This document shows, one piece after another, positions 44,760 to 53,670 of a stretch of 64,000 bases of DNA. The DNA is from Gracilimonas sp964505215 (GTDB lineage: Bacteria > Bacteroidota > Rhodothermia > Balneolales > Balneolaceae): positions 1 to 64,000 of the forward strand of contig CAZDGU010000013.1 of NCBI GenBank assembly GCA_964505215.1. Direction: 5' to 3'. A program made the translations under genes and the position numbers. Position 1 is the stretch's first letter, and each line of letters begins with the position of its first letter. Under the pieces are notes generated by a model that saw only the letters and a program-made list of their open reading frames with translations, was not told the origin of the DNA and did no database searches.

Positions 44760-44893
44760 CCCGGTTCAAAACGAACATGCTACCAAAGCGAGCGTTGATA
44801 AAGTGAGCAGGCGTACTCTCCGAGATTGCTTCGGCGATTGAAAATAAAGGGCGTGGTTATGCAGAGCAGCGCCTCGCAAAGGTAGCTTTTTCG
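44760..44893 (+). repeat. Diverged direct repeat, copy B
   Basis: Second copy of the 44238-44365 repeat, about 75 percent alike by eye over the shared blocks. Between the copies lie the two dispersed repeat pieces. Confidence 0.75.
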
Positions 44894-45008
44894 TCTAACC
44901 GCTGAATTTAATTAGGCTGACCGAATACGCTTTGGTGTGGTCTGACGCATGTTAACAGCATCCAAGTTCTAAAGCAGCTCTGACAACAAATAAACAATAA
45001 ACTAATAG

Positions 45009-45042
45009 CTGATACCTGATACCTGATACCTGATACCTGATA
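45009..45042. repeat. 7-bp tandem repeat CTGATAC, nearly five copies
   Basis: Four full CTGATAC units and a six-base partial unit, 54 bp past the stop of the LPP20-like lipoprotein gene. A candidate variable-number repeat. Confidence 0.9.
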
Positions 45043-45096
45043 GCCATATTAACCATAAAACCTGCTGCCAACAATCATCTCATTCCAAGCTGCTTC

Positions 45097-45639
45097 CTAA
45101 GGCGTACCAACTCTTTCTTTAAAGATGGGCGATTCTGCCAATGCATTCCAATAGGTTGAACTCAGTCCTTTTTTGAGCAAATCTTTTACTTCTACTTTCG
45201 TCAGTTCCACTTCCGCATACCCCAAATAATGGCCTTTTTTGGCATAAGCGGCTCCGTTGCTTTTGGCGGCTGCTTGCTCTGATTGCTGATGAGCATTTCG
45301 CAGCGAAAGGATAAATCCTTTTTTTGTAACCACATCAACACCGCTTTTTTCTTGTTCTGTGCGGACTTCTTCCAACAGATTTGCCAGTCCGGTTTCCAGG
45401 TTGGCACGGGCTTGCAGTACGGCGTTGGCAACGGCCACGGCAGAGTCGGCCGCTACGGCTTGGGCATATCCGTGGAAAACGGTTGAGTCTGCGCTAAAAG
45501 AGTTAGCCTGAAACCATTGCGGATAATCTTTTTTTGACTCAACTTTGGGTACAGTTGCAGTTTTTTGGGGTGATGAGCAAGCCGCAAAGCCGGTTAAAAA
45601 TACAGTGCAAAGTAGAAGTCCCTTTAGGGTATCAGACAT
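45097..45639 (-). CDS. LPP20-like lipoprotein
   Basis: A 180-residue lipoprotein with signal and lipobox TGFAAC (Cys near residue 21). The mature part begins with a Lys/Pro linker, then KDYPQWFQANSFSAD, followed by FHGYAQAVAADSAVAVANAVLQARANLE, the pattern of LPP20-type proteins. The role of the family is unclear, but members are envelope-associated. It begins right after the DegP stop (45640), so the two are translationally linked, which supports an envelope quality-control role by association. Confidence 0.78.
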   Translation of the reverse strand: MSDTLKGLLLCTVFLTGFAACSSPQKTATVPKVESKKDYPQWFQANSFSADSTVFHGYAQAVAADSAVAVANAVLQARANLETGLANLLEEVRTEQEKSGVDVVTKKGFILSLRNAHQQSEQAAAKSNGAAYAKKGHYLGYAEVELTKVEVKDLLKKGLSSTYWNALAESPIFKERVGTP

Positions 45640-47199
45640 TTAATTTCTTTTTAGTTCAATAAAACCCCGCACGCCGTCTTCATTTTGTATTTGAAGCGTA
45701 ACCGAGCCTTTTTCATTCAAATTAAGGCGCATAAGTTCTTCTAATCTGTCGAGATCTTCAACCTTTTCTTCCTCAATTTTTAAAATTTGTTGGCCTTTCC
45801 GCAATCCCCGGTTCCAGGCCTCCGAATATTTATATACCTGATTAACCAGCAAGTCAAAAGCTTCCGGTTTTTCGGGATTTGCTACCGCCATTACTCTGAA
45901 TCCGGTTTTAAATTCCTGAAATAAAACGCCATTTTTATCCCCCTCGGGTATTTCTTTGGGAATGATAGGTTCCTCACGAGCCGTTATTTCGGGAATCGGT
46001 TCCGGTTCTAACAGCTTGAGCTTTACTTGTTTTTCGAGCTCATTTCCTTCTCTGAGAATCTTCAGCGTCACCTCATCGCCGGGGTGCAATACAGCAACTT
46101 GCTGCTGAAGCTCGTTGGCCTCGTGCACGGCCCGGCCATTTACTTCCAAAATCACATCACCGGGAATCAATCCGGCCTCGGCTGCGGCTCCGTCTTCGGG
46201 TGTGCTCAAAATCTCAACGCCTCTTACCGATTTCATTCCCTTTTCGAGCGCTCTTTCGTAATCAATCCCGTTAATAGAAACTCCCAGAAGCGCACGCTGT
46301 ACCTGTCCGTATTCAATCAAATCTTTGGCCACTTTAATAGCCAAATTGCTGGGAACGGCAAATCCATATCCCTGATACGTGCCGGTTTGCGAGGCTATGG
46401 CTGTGTTTATGCCCACCAACTGCCCACTGGTATTAACCAACGCTCCCCCGCTGTTGCCCTTATTAATGGCTGCATCGGTTTGAATGAAGCTTTCTATGCG
46501 CATTCGGTCGTCAATAATGCGAACGTCCCGGCTGAGCGCGCTTACAATACCGGCCGTTACGGTAGAGCGCAGACGAAAAGGATTTCCAATAGCCAGCACC
46601 CATTCTCCCACATCCAGCGTTTCGGAATCGCCAATGGTTACTTTGGTGAGATTTTCTTCATTTATTTTAATGACCGCGAGGTCTGTGCTGGAATCAAAGC
46701 CCACTATTTTGGCGGGATATTCTCGCTTATCACTGAGCACCACGCGCAATCCTTTTTCAACGGCATCTTCCACTACGTGATGGTTGGTAAGAATGTAGCC
46801 ATCATCCGTAATTAACACGCCGGAACCTACCGTTCGTGCACGCTGGGGCATCAGTCGGTCCCAAATACTGTCTTCTCCCTCGCTTTCTCCATCTCCTTCA
46901 TTTTCAAAATTATGATTCGAGTCGTTGGGCATCATTCCGGTAATAGGCACAATTGCTTCTATATACACCACGGCCGGAGTCACGTTTTCAGCTATTTTCT
47001 TGAATAAAAACCGAGCATCGGCTGCTTCAAGCTGTTCATCCGAAATAAATGGATCCGGACTTTGGGTTATTTCCGTAGTTCTGACCTCAGCCAGCGGAGC
47101 AAGCTCCTGGTTAATGGTATAAAGCGCAATAAGCGTGCCCATGGTAATGCCAATCATTACCAACAAAATGGCGGTCAAAATTAAATCTTTTCTCTTCAT
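45640..47199 (-). CDS. DegP/HtrA-family serine protease with PDZ domains
   Basis: A 519-residue membrane-anchored envelope protease. A membrane helix (about 7-27) anchors it. The trypsin-like domain (about 65-290) has the triad His141 (TNHHVV), Asp173 (STDLAV) and Ser250 (KGNSGG). A first PDZ domain (about 300-395, GLIPGDVILEVNG) and a second, partial PDZ (about 430-515, GLRKGQQILKIEEE) follow. An acidic segment (about 95-110) precedes the protease core. recO ends right before the start and the LPP20-like gene follows directly, so all three form one unit. Confidence 0.95.
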   Translation of the reverse strand: MKRKDLILTAILLVMIGITMGTLIALYTINQELAPLAEVRTTEITQSPDPFISDEQLEAADARFLFKKIAENVTPAVVYIEAIVPITGMMPNDSNHNFENEGDGESEGEDSIWDRLMPQRARTVGSGVLITDDGYILTNHHVVEDAVEKGLRVVLSDKREYPAKIVGFDSSTDLAVIKINEENLTKVTIGDSETLDVGEWVLAIGNPFRLRSTVTAGIVSALSRDVRIIDDRMRIESFIQTDAAINKGNSGGALVNTSGQLVGINTAIASQTGTYQGYGFAVPSNLAIKVAKDLIEYGQVQRALLGVSINGIDYERALEKGMKSVRGVEILSTPEDGAAAEAGLIPGDVILEVNGRAVHEANELQQQVAVLHPGDEVTLKILREGNELEKQVKLKLLEPEPIPEITAREEPIIPKEIPEGDKNGVLFQEFKTGFRVMAVANPEKPEAFDLLVNQVYKYSEAWNRGLRKGQQILKIEEEKVEDLDRLEELMRLNLNEKGSVTLQIQNEDGVRGFIELKRN

Positions 47200-47937
47200 T
47201 TACGTACCTGTTACTATCTGTTCAAAAATACCGTCTGATCGGCGCTCTTTAAATCCATCAATATGATATTTAAAATACACATCTAAATGATGAACAAGTT
47301 GTTTGAGCTCTCCATTCTGTAAACCGGTATTAAATATATTCTTGCTTCTGGTAGTCATGGCCAAAGCTACAAAACGTGTTTGGGCAGCTGTTAGTTTATA
47401 TGAAAGTTCATCTTCTGCTGTTTCTGAAATATTTCCGCTTGCTACATTTAAATAAGCGTATGGCGGAATTTCCGTCAGGCTACTAATTAAACCAATACCG
47501 GATATATCAGCAAGCCGTAATTGTACATACGGGAAAACAGCTGCCGGTGTTTCCTCAGCCTCACCCAGCCAGGATATAAAATTTAGGGTGAAATCAAATA
47601 TCAGGTCATTTACTTCGTGCTCGTGCACCATTTGAGATACCATTTCTAAGGAAGCATATAAAATAGCGGCTTTCTCAAAATCTTTCCGAAAGCTGTCGGT
47701 ACTGTAGTGAATAGAAGCCTCGGTGAGCGTTTGAACGCCCCGGGTTTGCTTATAATAATACACCACATCTAACACCGCTCCCACTTCCAGAATGCCCGCC
47801 AGCTTATTTTTCGGTTTTTTCGCTCCTTTGGCTATCAGCGCAATTTTGCCATGTTCTGCAGATAGAACTGTCAGAATTTTACTTGATTCCTGATAATCAA
47901 TACTTCTTAGAATAATGACTTTGGTGTGCGTAATCAT
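47200..47937 (-). CDS. recO: DNA repair protein RecO
   Basis: A 245-residue mediator that helps load RecA in the RecFOR pathway. The N-terminal OB-fold shows TKVIILRSIDYQESSKILTVLSAEHGK and LIAKGAKKPKNKLAGILE (about 5-50), strong RecO signatures. The middle is helical. The CxxC zinc motif seen in some members is absent, as in other Bacteroidetes-type RecO. The stop is adjacent to the degP-like start, so they share a transcript. Confidence 0.94.
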   Translation of the reverse strand: MITHTKVIILRSIDYQESSKILTVLSAEHGKIALIAKGAKKPKNKLAGILEVGAVLDVVYYYKQTRGVQTLTEASIHYSTDSFRKDFEKAAILYASLEMVSQMVHEHEVNDLIFDFTLNFISWLGEAEETPAAVFPYVQLRLADISGIGLISSLTEIPPYAYLNVASGNISETAEDELSYKLTAAQTRFVALAMTTRSKNIFNTGLQNGELKQLVHHLDVYFKYHIDGFKERRSDGIFEQIVTGT

Positions 47938-48086
47938 GCTTCAACAGCGTAATAATAAAATAATTTAAGTATTGGGGTGATGGTTTCTTGGATTGAAATT
48001 TGAAAAAATTGTGCGTCTTCAGCCAAAAAATCACCTGCGGTATAATACTCAAAAAACGCTCCATTCTTTTATTAAAGCTTCAGCCA

Positions 48087-48581
48087 TTACGAAATGCGGC
48101 CAAGCTCGGTATTAAAAGCAAAATAAAGCTCCAGCTTTTCTGAAAGCGCCGAGTATAATGCATACAGCTCTTCCAGTTCTTCTTCCTCACATTTAACTAA
48201 CCGCATATAGCCGTTTTTGGTTCTTACATCTAAGGTAAACCATTCTTTGGTAGCCATCCCTTTGCTAAACAGCGCCTGCTCGCGATGATGGTTAGACAGC
48301 AGAAATTGCTCCACCTCGCCAAAGCCTAACTTCTGCATCCGGAATCGAAAATATCCAAATATTTTATAGTATTTGGTGATGGAATATTCATCGGTATTAA
48401 ACTCAAATTCATACCGCGAAAATATCTTTTGCAGCACGGCAAAGGCAAAAATCAGAAAGAACATCGCAAATACAAATCCCAACAAAAAGCTGGAGAAAAA
48501 AAGCAGAAAGTCGATGAGCGTAAAGCTGGCTTCTACTCCCAGAAAAATAAGATGATGCCTTTTATGAAGTTCGTAATTCAA
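48087..48581 (-). CDS. Small membrane protein of unknown function
   Basis: A 164-residue protein starting at TTG (48579-48581), the only usable start after an in-frame TAA. Two membrane helices lie at about 10-55 (SFTLIDFLLFFSSFLLGFVFAMFF); a C-terminal soluble region (about 60-164) has alternating strands and a final helix, perhaps a PH-like (bPH_2) domain. Not identified. It is separated from recO by 149 bp and reads in the same direction. Confidence 0.7.
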   Translation of the reverse strand: MNYELHKRHHLIFLGVEASFTLIDFLLFFSSFLLGFVFAMFFLIFAFAVLQKIFSRYEFEFNTDEYSITKYYKIFGYFRFRMQKLGFGEVEQFLLSNHHREQALFSKGMATKEWFTLDVRTKNGYMRLVKCEEEELEELYALYSALSEKLELYFAFNTELGRIS

Positions 48582-48735
48582 GAAACTTATTTAGACTGTT
48601 GGCTTTTTTAAATGTGTGATAACGTTCCCTGCATAGTCAGTTGCAGCGTTACCTTACATTTTTGATAGTAAGGCATTTCAGCCTTCTTTCCACACCAAAA
48701 GCCGGATTTCTGCTCATAAATTCCCCACTCACCAT

Positions 48736-50367
48736 TTAGGTTTGCATCACTCCGGTTTTAAATTCTTCGATTTCAGGATTCAAATCAGCACAGGCAATGG
48801 CTTTTGAAATACGCTCGCGGGTGTCGATGGGGTTGATAATTCCATCAACCCAAAGCCGGGATGCGGCGTAGCGAACGTCCGTTTGCTTATCGTAGCGGTC
48901 GCTTATTTCTTTCATGATTTTTTGCTGTTCTTCCTCGCTCACTTCTTCCCCTTTTTTCTTCATGGCCGCTACTTGAATTTGCATCAGCGTTTTGGAAGCA
49001 GAGGCGCCGCTCATCACTGCAATTTTGGCCGTTGGCCAAGCATACATAAAGCGCGGATCGTAAGCGCGGCCGCACATGGCATAATTTCCGGCTCCGTAGC
49101 TGTTGCCTACCACAAACGTGATTTTTGGCACCGTGCTGTTGCTCACCGCATTTACCATTTTGGCTCCATCTTTAATGATGCCACCGTGCTCGCTGCGCTT
49201 GCCAATCATAAAGCCGGTTACATCCTGAAAAAAGATGAGCGGTATTTTCTTCTGATTGCAGTTCATGATAAATCGCGCCGCTTTATCGGCGCTGTCAGAG
49301 TAGATGACACCGCCAATCTGCATTTCTCCTTTTTTCGTTCGGCTTACCGTGCGCTGATTGGCTACAATTCCTACGCTCCAGCCGTCTATGCGGGCAAAGC
49401 CGGTAATCAGCGTTTGGCCGTATCCTTTTTTGAATTCGGTGAAGCTGTCTTCATCAATTATGCAATCTAACACTTCGTACATATCGTACGGACTGGTGCT
49501 GGATTCGGGCAGAATATCAAAAATATCTGTAGCCGGACGTTTGGGTTCTTTTGCTTTCTTTCGGTTGAAGCCGGCTTTTTCAAACGGACCGAATTTATCT
49601 ACTAAATCGCGGATGGTAGAGAGGCATTCTTCATCATCTTCCATTTTGTAATCCGTAACACCCGAGATTTCGGTGTGCGTGGTGGCTCCGCCCAGCGTTT
49701 CGTTGTCCACATCTTCACCGATGGCGGCTTTCACCAGATAACTGCCCGCTAAAAATACGCTGCCGGTTCCATCTACAATCAGTGCTTCATCACTCATAAT
49801 GGGTAAATACGCGCCGCCTGCTACACAGCTACCCATAATGGCGGCAATTTGAGGAATTCCTTTGGCAGAAATAACAGCATTGTTGCGAAACATGCGCCCA
49901 AAATGATCTTTGTCAGGAAATATTTGGTCCTGCATCGGCAAAAATACGCCGGCAGAGTCAACCAGATAAATGAGCGGAATATGGTTTTCGATGGCAATTT
50001 CTTGTGCTCTCAAATTCTTTTTAGCGGTGATGGGAAACCACGCTCCGGCTTTAACGGTGGCGTCGTTTGCTACAATCATGCATTTACGTCCGCTTATTTC
50101 TCCCACGCCGGTTACCACGCCGCCCGATGGGCAGCCACCTTGCTCCTCATACATTTCATATCCTGCCCACAGACCCAGCTCATGGAAATTGGAATCGGTA
50201 TCAATCAGCTTTTCGATGCGCTCGCGAGCCGTCAGCTTTCCTTTATCGTGCTGCCTTTTAATGCGTTTTTGTCCGCCGCCCAGCTTAATTTCATTTTCTG
50301 TTTGTTCAAATTCTTCCAGTAATTCTTTTAACCAATGCTTGGTAGCGCTTCCACTGTTGTTGCTCAT
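48736..50367 (-). CDS. Acyl-CoA carboxylase beta (carboxyltransferase) subunit, methylcrotonyl/geranyl-CoA type
   Basis: A 543-residue carboxyltransferase that moves carboxyl from biotin to an acyl-CoA. Family motifs: KLTARERIEKLID, SGGVVTGVGEISGR, LVDSAGVFLPMQDQIFPDK, MGSCVAGGAYLPIMSDE, FLAGSYLVKAAIGE and GVTDYKMEDDEECL. The LPMQDQIFPD pattern points to the methylcrotonyl-CoA/geranyl-CoA group rather than propionyl-CoA. No biotin-carboxylase subunit is adjacent. A link with leucine or terpene breakdown is plausible with the AtuA-family gene in the window, but unproven. Confidence 0.92.
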   Translation of the reverse strand: MSNNSGSATKHWLKELLEEFEQTENEIKLGGGQKRIKRQHDKGKLTARERIEKLIDTDSNFHELGLWAGYEMYEEQGGCPSGGVVTGVGEISGRKCMIVANDATVKAGAWFPITAKKNLRAQEIAIENHIPLIYLVDSAGVFLPMQDQIFPDKDHFGRMFRNNAVISAKGIPQIAAIMGSCVAGGAYLPIMSDEALIVDGTGSVFLAGSYLVKAAIGEDVDNETLGGATTHTEISGVTDYKMEDDEECLSTIRDLVDKFGPFEKAGFNRKKAKEPKRPATDIFDILPESSTSPYDMYEVLDCIIDEDSFTEFKKGYGQTLITGFARIDGWSVGIVANQRTVSRTKKGEMQIGGVIYSDSADKAARFIMNCNQKKIPLIFFQDVTGFMIGKRSEHGGIIKDGAKMVNAVSNSTVPKITFVVGNSYGAGNYAMCGRAYDPRFMYAWPTAKIAVMSGASASKTLMQIQVAAMKKKGEEVSEEEQQKIMKEISDRYDKQTDVRYAASRLWVDGIINPIDTRERISKAIACADLNPEIEEFKTGVMQT

Positions 50368-50479
50368 GTGCTGATTTTTTTAATGATAAAATGTTGGATT
50401 GAATGCTGCGTTAAAAATAGGGATAATATTTAATGTGTAAACCCCGATATTTACCTAATTCATTCATAAAATCAATTTC

Positions 50480-51844
50480 ATGAGCAAACGTTTATTAGCT
50501 TTCGTTCTTTTTGTGGGAATCTCAACCTCATTGATGGCACAGCGCGTCAGCTATCAGCAGCTGGTGATGCGCGCCCAAAGCCCCACTATTTTTATTGATG
50601 ATATTTTACTCCCCGGAAAAGCCGAAAATACCACGCTGGCTTTCATTTTTCGATTTAATAATGATTTCATTCCTTTCAAAAAAATCCCCACTGATGGTTC
50701 TATTCCTGCTTCAGGAGATGCTCAGTTTTACTCTACCATCCGTTTGAATGCCGAAATTTTTGAAGGGAAGCTGGATCGAAAAAGGCCTTCAGCCAATGCC
50801 GTAACCCGCGATATCTGGTCTGATACTTTGTACGCCGCAAACTTTGAGGAGACACAGTCTTCTAAGCACTTTGCTTCGGGCTACCTTTCCGCCCAGCTGA
50901 GTCCCGGACAGTACAACTTTATGCTTCAGCTGGCCATGATGCAAGATGTTAATGAGCGAAACTCGCAGCGCAGCGGAATAAATATTCCCGATTTATCTAC
51001 TAAGAAAACCGGTGAAGTTCTGTTAGTTGCCTCCAAAAATGGAGATGATTATCAGCTCATGAATATGGAAAAGAATGTTCCTTTTGGGAAAGATTTCTAC
51101 GCGTTAATCCGCATTCCAAATTATGACAGCACGGCCAACTATACGCTCACCGTAACGGAAGCATCTCCCTCTAAAAACGATACCACTTCCGGCAAAAGTG
51201 TGTATTCCGCTGAGCTCAATCCCAACAACATATTTCCTGAATCAACCCTGAGGTTTACAGATAACAAAGAGCCCACTCTGCGATTAGAAACAGGAAACAG
51301 TGTTTATACTTACGCATTTGCGAAAATCCCGGCCGGGAATTTTGAAAACGCACCTTACTTTTTGAACCTATTTGAAAAAGGAAATAAAACCGTATTAGCC
51401 CGTACTTTTTTCCGTTCTTACTGGCCCGACATGCCCGCCAGTCTTTATAATTTGAATGTGGCTATTCAAAATCTGAAATACATTCTTTCTGAAAAAGAAT
51501 TGAAGGAAATAAACAGCGGTGGCAGAAAGAAGAAAGAAGAGAAATTCCGGGAATTTTGGAAAAGTAAAGATCCTACTCCAAATACGGTTTTTAATGAGCT
51601 TATGGCCGAGTATTACCGCCGGATAGATTATGCGTTTAAGGAGTTTAGAAGCCAGGAAAATCCACTGGGACATGAAAGCGATCAGGGTGAAATTTATATT
51701 AAATTTGGACCTCCTTCCAAAAAGGAAAGAAAGTTTCCCAAAAGCGGAAAAACTATTGAGGTGTGGACTTACCCAAATCGCACCTTTGTATTTGAAGCAG
51801 GAAGCGGCTTTGGAGATTTCGTACTGGTTGGAACCAAAAAATAA
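50480..51844 (+). CDS. GWxTD domain-containing exported protein
   Basis: A 454-residue exported protein: signal peptide about 1-21 (ends SLMAQ), a beta-rich middle, and a C-terminal GWxTD-like domain (about 355-454) with RRIDYAFKEF, GHESDQGEIYIKFGPPS and TIEVWTYPN. The family is typical of Bacteroidetes/Balneolaeota and related phyla; its role is unknown. It starts the plus-strand run and lies 40 bp upstream of pdxA. Confidence 0.85.
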   Translation: MSKRLLAFVLFVGISTSLMAQRVSYQQLVMRAQSPTIFIDDILLPGKAENTTLAFIFRFNNDFIPFKKIPTDGSIPASGDAQFYSTIRLNAEIFEGKLDRKRPSANAVTRDIWSDTLYAANFEETQSSKHFASGYLSAQLSPGQYNFMLQLAMMQDVNERNSQRSGINIPDLSTKKTGEVLLVASKNGDDYQLMNMEKNVPFGKDFYALIRIPNYDSTANYTLTVTEASPSKNDTTSGKSVYSAELNPNNIFPESTLRFTDNKEPTLRLETGNSVYTYAFAKIPAGNFENAPYFLNLFEKGNKTVLARTFFRSYWPDMPASLYNLNVAIQNLKYILSEKELKEINSGGRKKKEEKFREFWKSKDPTPNTVFNELMAEYYRRIDYAFKEFRSQENPLGHESDQGEIYIKFGPPSKKERKFPKSGKTIEVWTYPNRTFVFEAGSGFGDFVLVGTKK

Positions 51845-51884
51845 CTTTCATCTGAATTTTTAAAAACTTAATAAGCTACTTTTA

Positions 51885-52883
51885 ATGCGGCATCAAGAAA
51901 GGCCTGTAATAGTTATTTCTATCGGAGATTTTAATGGCATTGGGCCGGAAGTTATTTTTGGCGCTTTAAACAGTGTTTCTCCGTCACGTTCTGTTCCGGT
52001 TGTTGTTTCTCCTGCTGAGATAATTCGTGAAACGCTGGCTCATATATCCGTTAATCAACCCCTAAATTTCATTGAAGATATTGACGATGCTAAACAGGAC
52101 GTTATTAACCTGCTCACCTTTCCTTCCGAACCTTTAGAGCGTACACCGGGCAGGCATTCGGTGCAAAGCGGAAAGGTGGCTATGAAGTCTGTTAAGCGTT
52201 GTATTGAACTTTGTAAACAGCAAAAAGCTGCCGCTATGGTAACAGCTCCCATTTCAAAAGAAGCCGTGAACGCAGCCGGTTATGCTATTCCCGGTCACAC
52301 CGAATTTTTGGCCGAACAAACCCAAACTGAATCTGTGTTAATGATGCTGGTGAGCGGCAAAGTGCGCGTGGCTTTGGCTACTACGCATGTACCCATACAT
52401 GACGTTGCCCCACTGATTACAAAATCGTTACTGCGAAAAAAAATTACCATGCTGGCTGATAGTTTGCGGAGTGATTTCGGAATTCATCACCCCAAAATTG
52501 CCGTATTTGGGCTCAATCCGCACGCAGGCGATGGCGGTGTAATTGGGAATGAGGAAATAGTTGTAATCACTCCTGTAATCGAAGAATTTGATAACACCGA
52601 TAATTCATTCACACTAAATGGTCCGTTCCCTGCCGATGGTTTTTTTGGACAGCAGCTGCATCACAAACACGATGCCATTTTAGCCATGTATCACGATCAG
52701 GGACTGGCGCCTTTCAAGTTATTATCGTTTGGAAAAGGGGTGAATTTTACGGCCGGACTTCCTATCATCCGCACCTCGCCCGATCACGGTACGGCCTTTG
52801 ATATAGCCGGACAGGGCATCGCCAATCCATCATCATTTAAAGAAGCCTACAATCTGGCTGTTGAACTCGCAAATAAAAAATAA
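51885..52883 (+). CDS. pdxA: 4-hydroxythreonine-4-phosphate dehydrogenase
   Basis: An enzyme of pyridoxal 5'-phosphate synthesis (DXP-dependent route). The 332-residue protein has ISIGDFNGIGPEVIFGAL at the start, VTAPISKEAVNAAGY, GHTEFLAEQT, LNPHAGDGG and MYHDQGLAPFKLL, all PdxA signatures with metal-binding His residues. Length is typical. It precedes the methyltransferase by one nucleotide and likely forms one operon. Confidence 0.97.
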   Translation: MRHQERPVIVISIGDFNGIGPEVIFGALNSVSPSRSVPVVVSPAEIIRETLAHISVNQPLNFIEDIDDAKQDVINLLTFPSEPLERTPGRHSVQSGKVAMKSVKRCIELCKQQKAAAMVTAPISKEAVNAAGYAIPGHTEFLAEQTQTESVLMMLVSGKVRVALATTHVPIHDVAPLITKSLLRKKITMLADSLRSDFGIHHPKIAVFGLNPHAGDGGVIGNEEIVVITPVIEEFDNTDNSFTLNGPFPADGFFGQQLHHKHDAILAMYHDQGLAPFKLLSFGKGVNFTAGLPIIRTSPDHGTAFDIAGQGIANPSSFKEAYNLAVELANKK

Positions 52884-52884
52884 C

Positions 52885-53670
52885 GTGCAAGAATATAAAC
52901 AAACCGGCATTTATTCCATTTTAGCCCACCTTTACGACACGCTGATGCAGGATGTAGATTACGCCATGTGGGCCGATTTTATTGATGAGATTATACAAAC
53001 GCATCACCCCAAACCCGTGAATGTTTTGGAGCTGGCTTGCGGAACCGGAGCCATTTCTCTGCAACTGGCCCGGCTGGATGAATATAATTTGACCGCTACC
53101 GATCAGTCGCCCGCTATGATTGAAAAGGCTCGTGAAAAAGCCGCACAGCAGAAAGCTGATATTCAATTCCATACCTTGGATTTTACCGATATACAAAGTG
53201 AGCACCGATATGATATTATTTTTTCGGTATTTGACAGCGTGAATTACCTGCATTATGAGCAAGATATTCTAAAAATGCTGAATGGTTGTTGGGAAATCCT
53301 AAATCCCGGCGGATTGCTTATTTTTGATTTTTCCACTCCCCAAAACTCCCTCGAAGCCGTTGAGTACCTGAATAACGAAGAAGGCAGCTTTGAAAACTTC
53401 CGGTACTTCCGGGAAAGCCGTTACGAACCGGCAGAGCAATTTCATTATAATGAGTTTGAAATTGATGAGATGGATAAAGATGGAAAAACCGTTTTGCAGA
53501 GCTATCAGGAAACTCATAAACAGCGGGTTTATCCTTTGAACGAAATGCTGTCAATTTTGGAACAAACGCCCTATCATCAGGTAGCCAAATATGAGGATTT
53601 TGATTTGGTAGATGCAGACGAAAACAGCACACGCGTAACCATGGTACTTCGATGTCAGAAACAGCCGTAA
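52885..53670 (+). CDS. Class I SAM-dependent methyltransferase
   Basis: A 261-residue methyltransferase. The GTG at 52885, one nucleotide after the pdxA stop, is preferred; a longer frame from TTG 52861 would start inside pdxA. SAM motif I is VLELACGTGAISLQLA, followed by LTATDQSPAMIEKA and FDSVNYL (near residues 115-121). The rest is cupin-free with a beta-strand cap. Substrate unknown. Its end overlaps the ftsE start by 19 bp. Confidence 0.85.
   Translation: MQEYKQTGIYSILAHLYDTLMQDVDYAMWADFIDEIIQTHHPKPVNVLELACGTGAISLQLARLDEYNLTATDQSPAMIEKAREKAAQQKADIQFHTLDFTDIQSEHRYDIIFSVFDSVNYLHYEQDILKMLNGCWEILNPGGLLIFDFSTPQNSLEAVEYLNNEEGSFENFRYFRESRYEPAEQFHYNEFEIDEMDKDGKTVLQSYQETHKQRVYPLNEMLSILEQTPYHQVAKYEDFDLVDADENSTRVTMVLRCQKQP

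Larger units (their letters stand above)
43822..45096. other. 1.3-kb gene-poor, repeat-rich region
   Basis: No supported gene. It contains a 9-bp minisatellite (43976-44011), a perfect 9-bp-stem hairpin (44199-44224), a diverged direct repeat pair (44238-44365 and 44760-44893), two outward-type dispersed repeat pieces (44391-44431 and 44557-44613), and a 7-bp tandem repeat (45009-45042). Short open frames here follow the repeats and are not convincing. A minus-strand frame around 44035-44160 encodes a membrane-like end (ICLGMVLGIGYLLIGAFLI) but has an in-frame stop and no start, so it may be a gene remnant. Confidence 0.7.
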
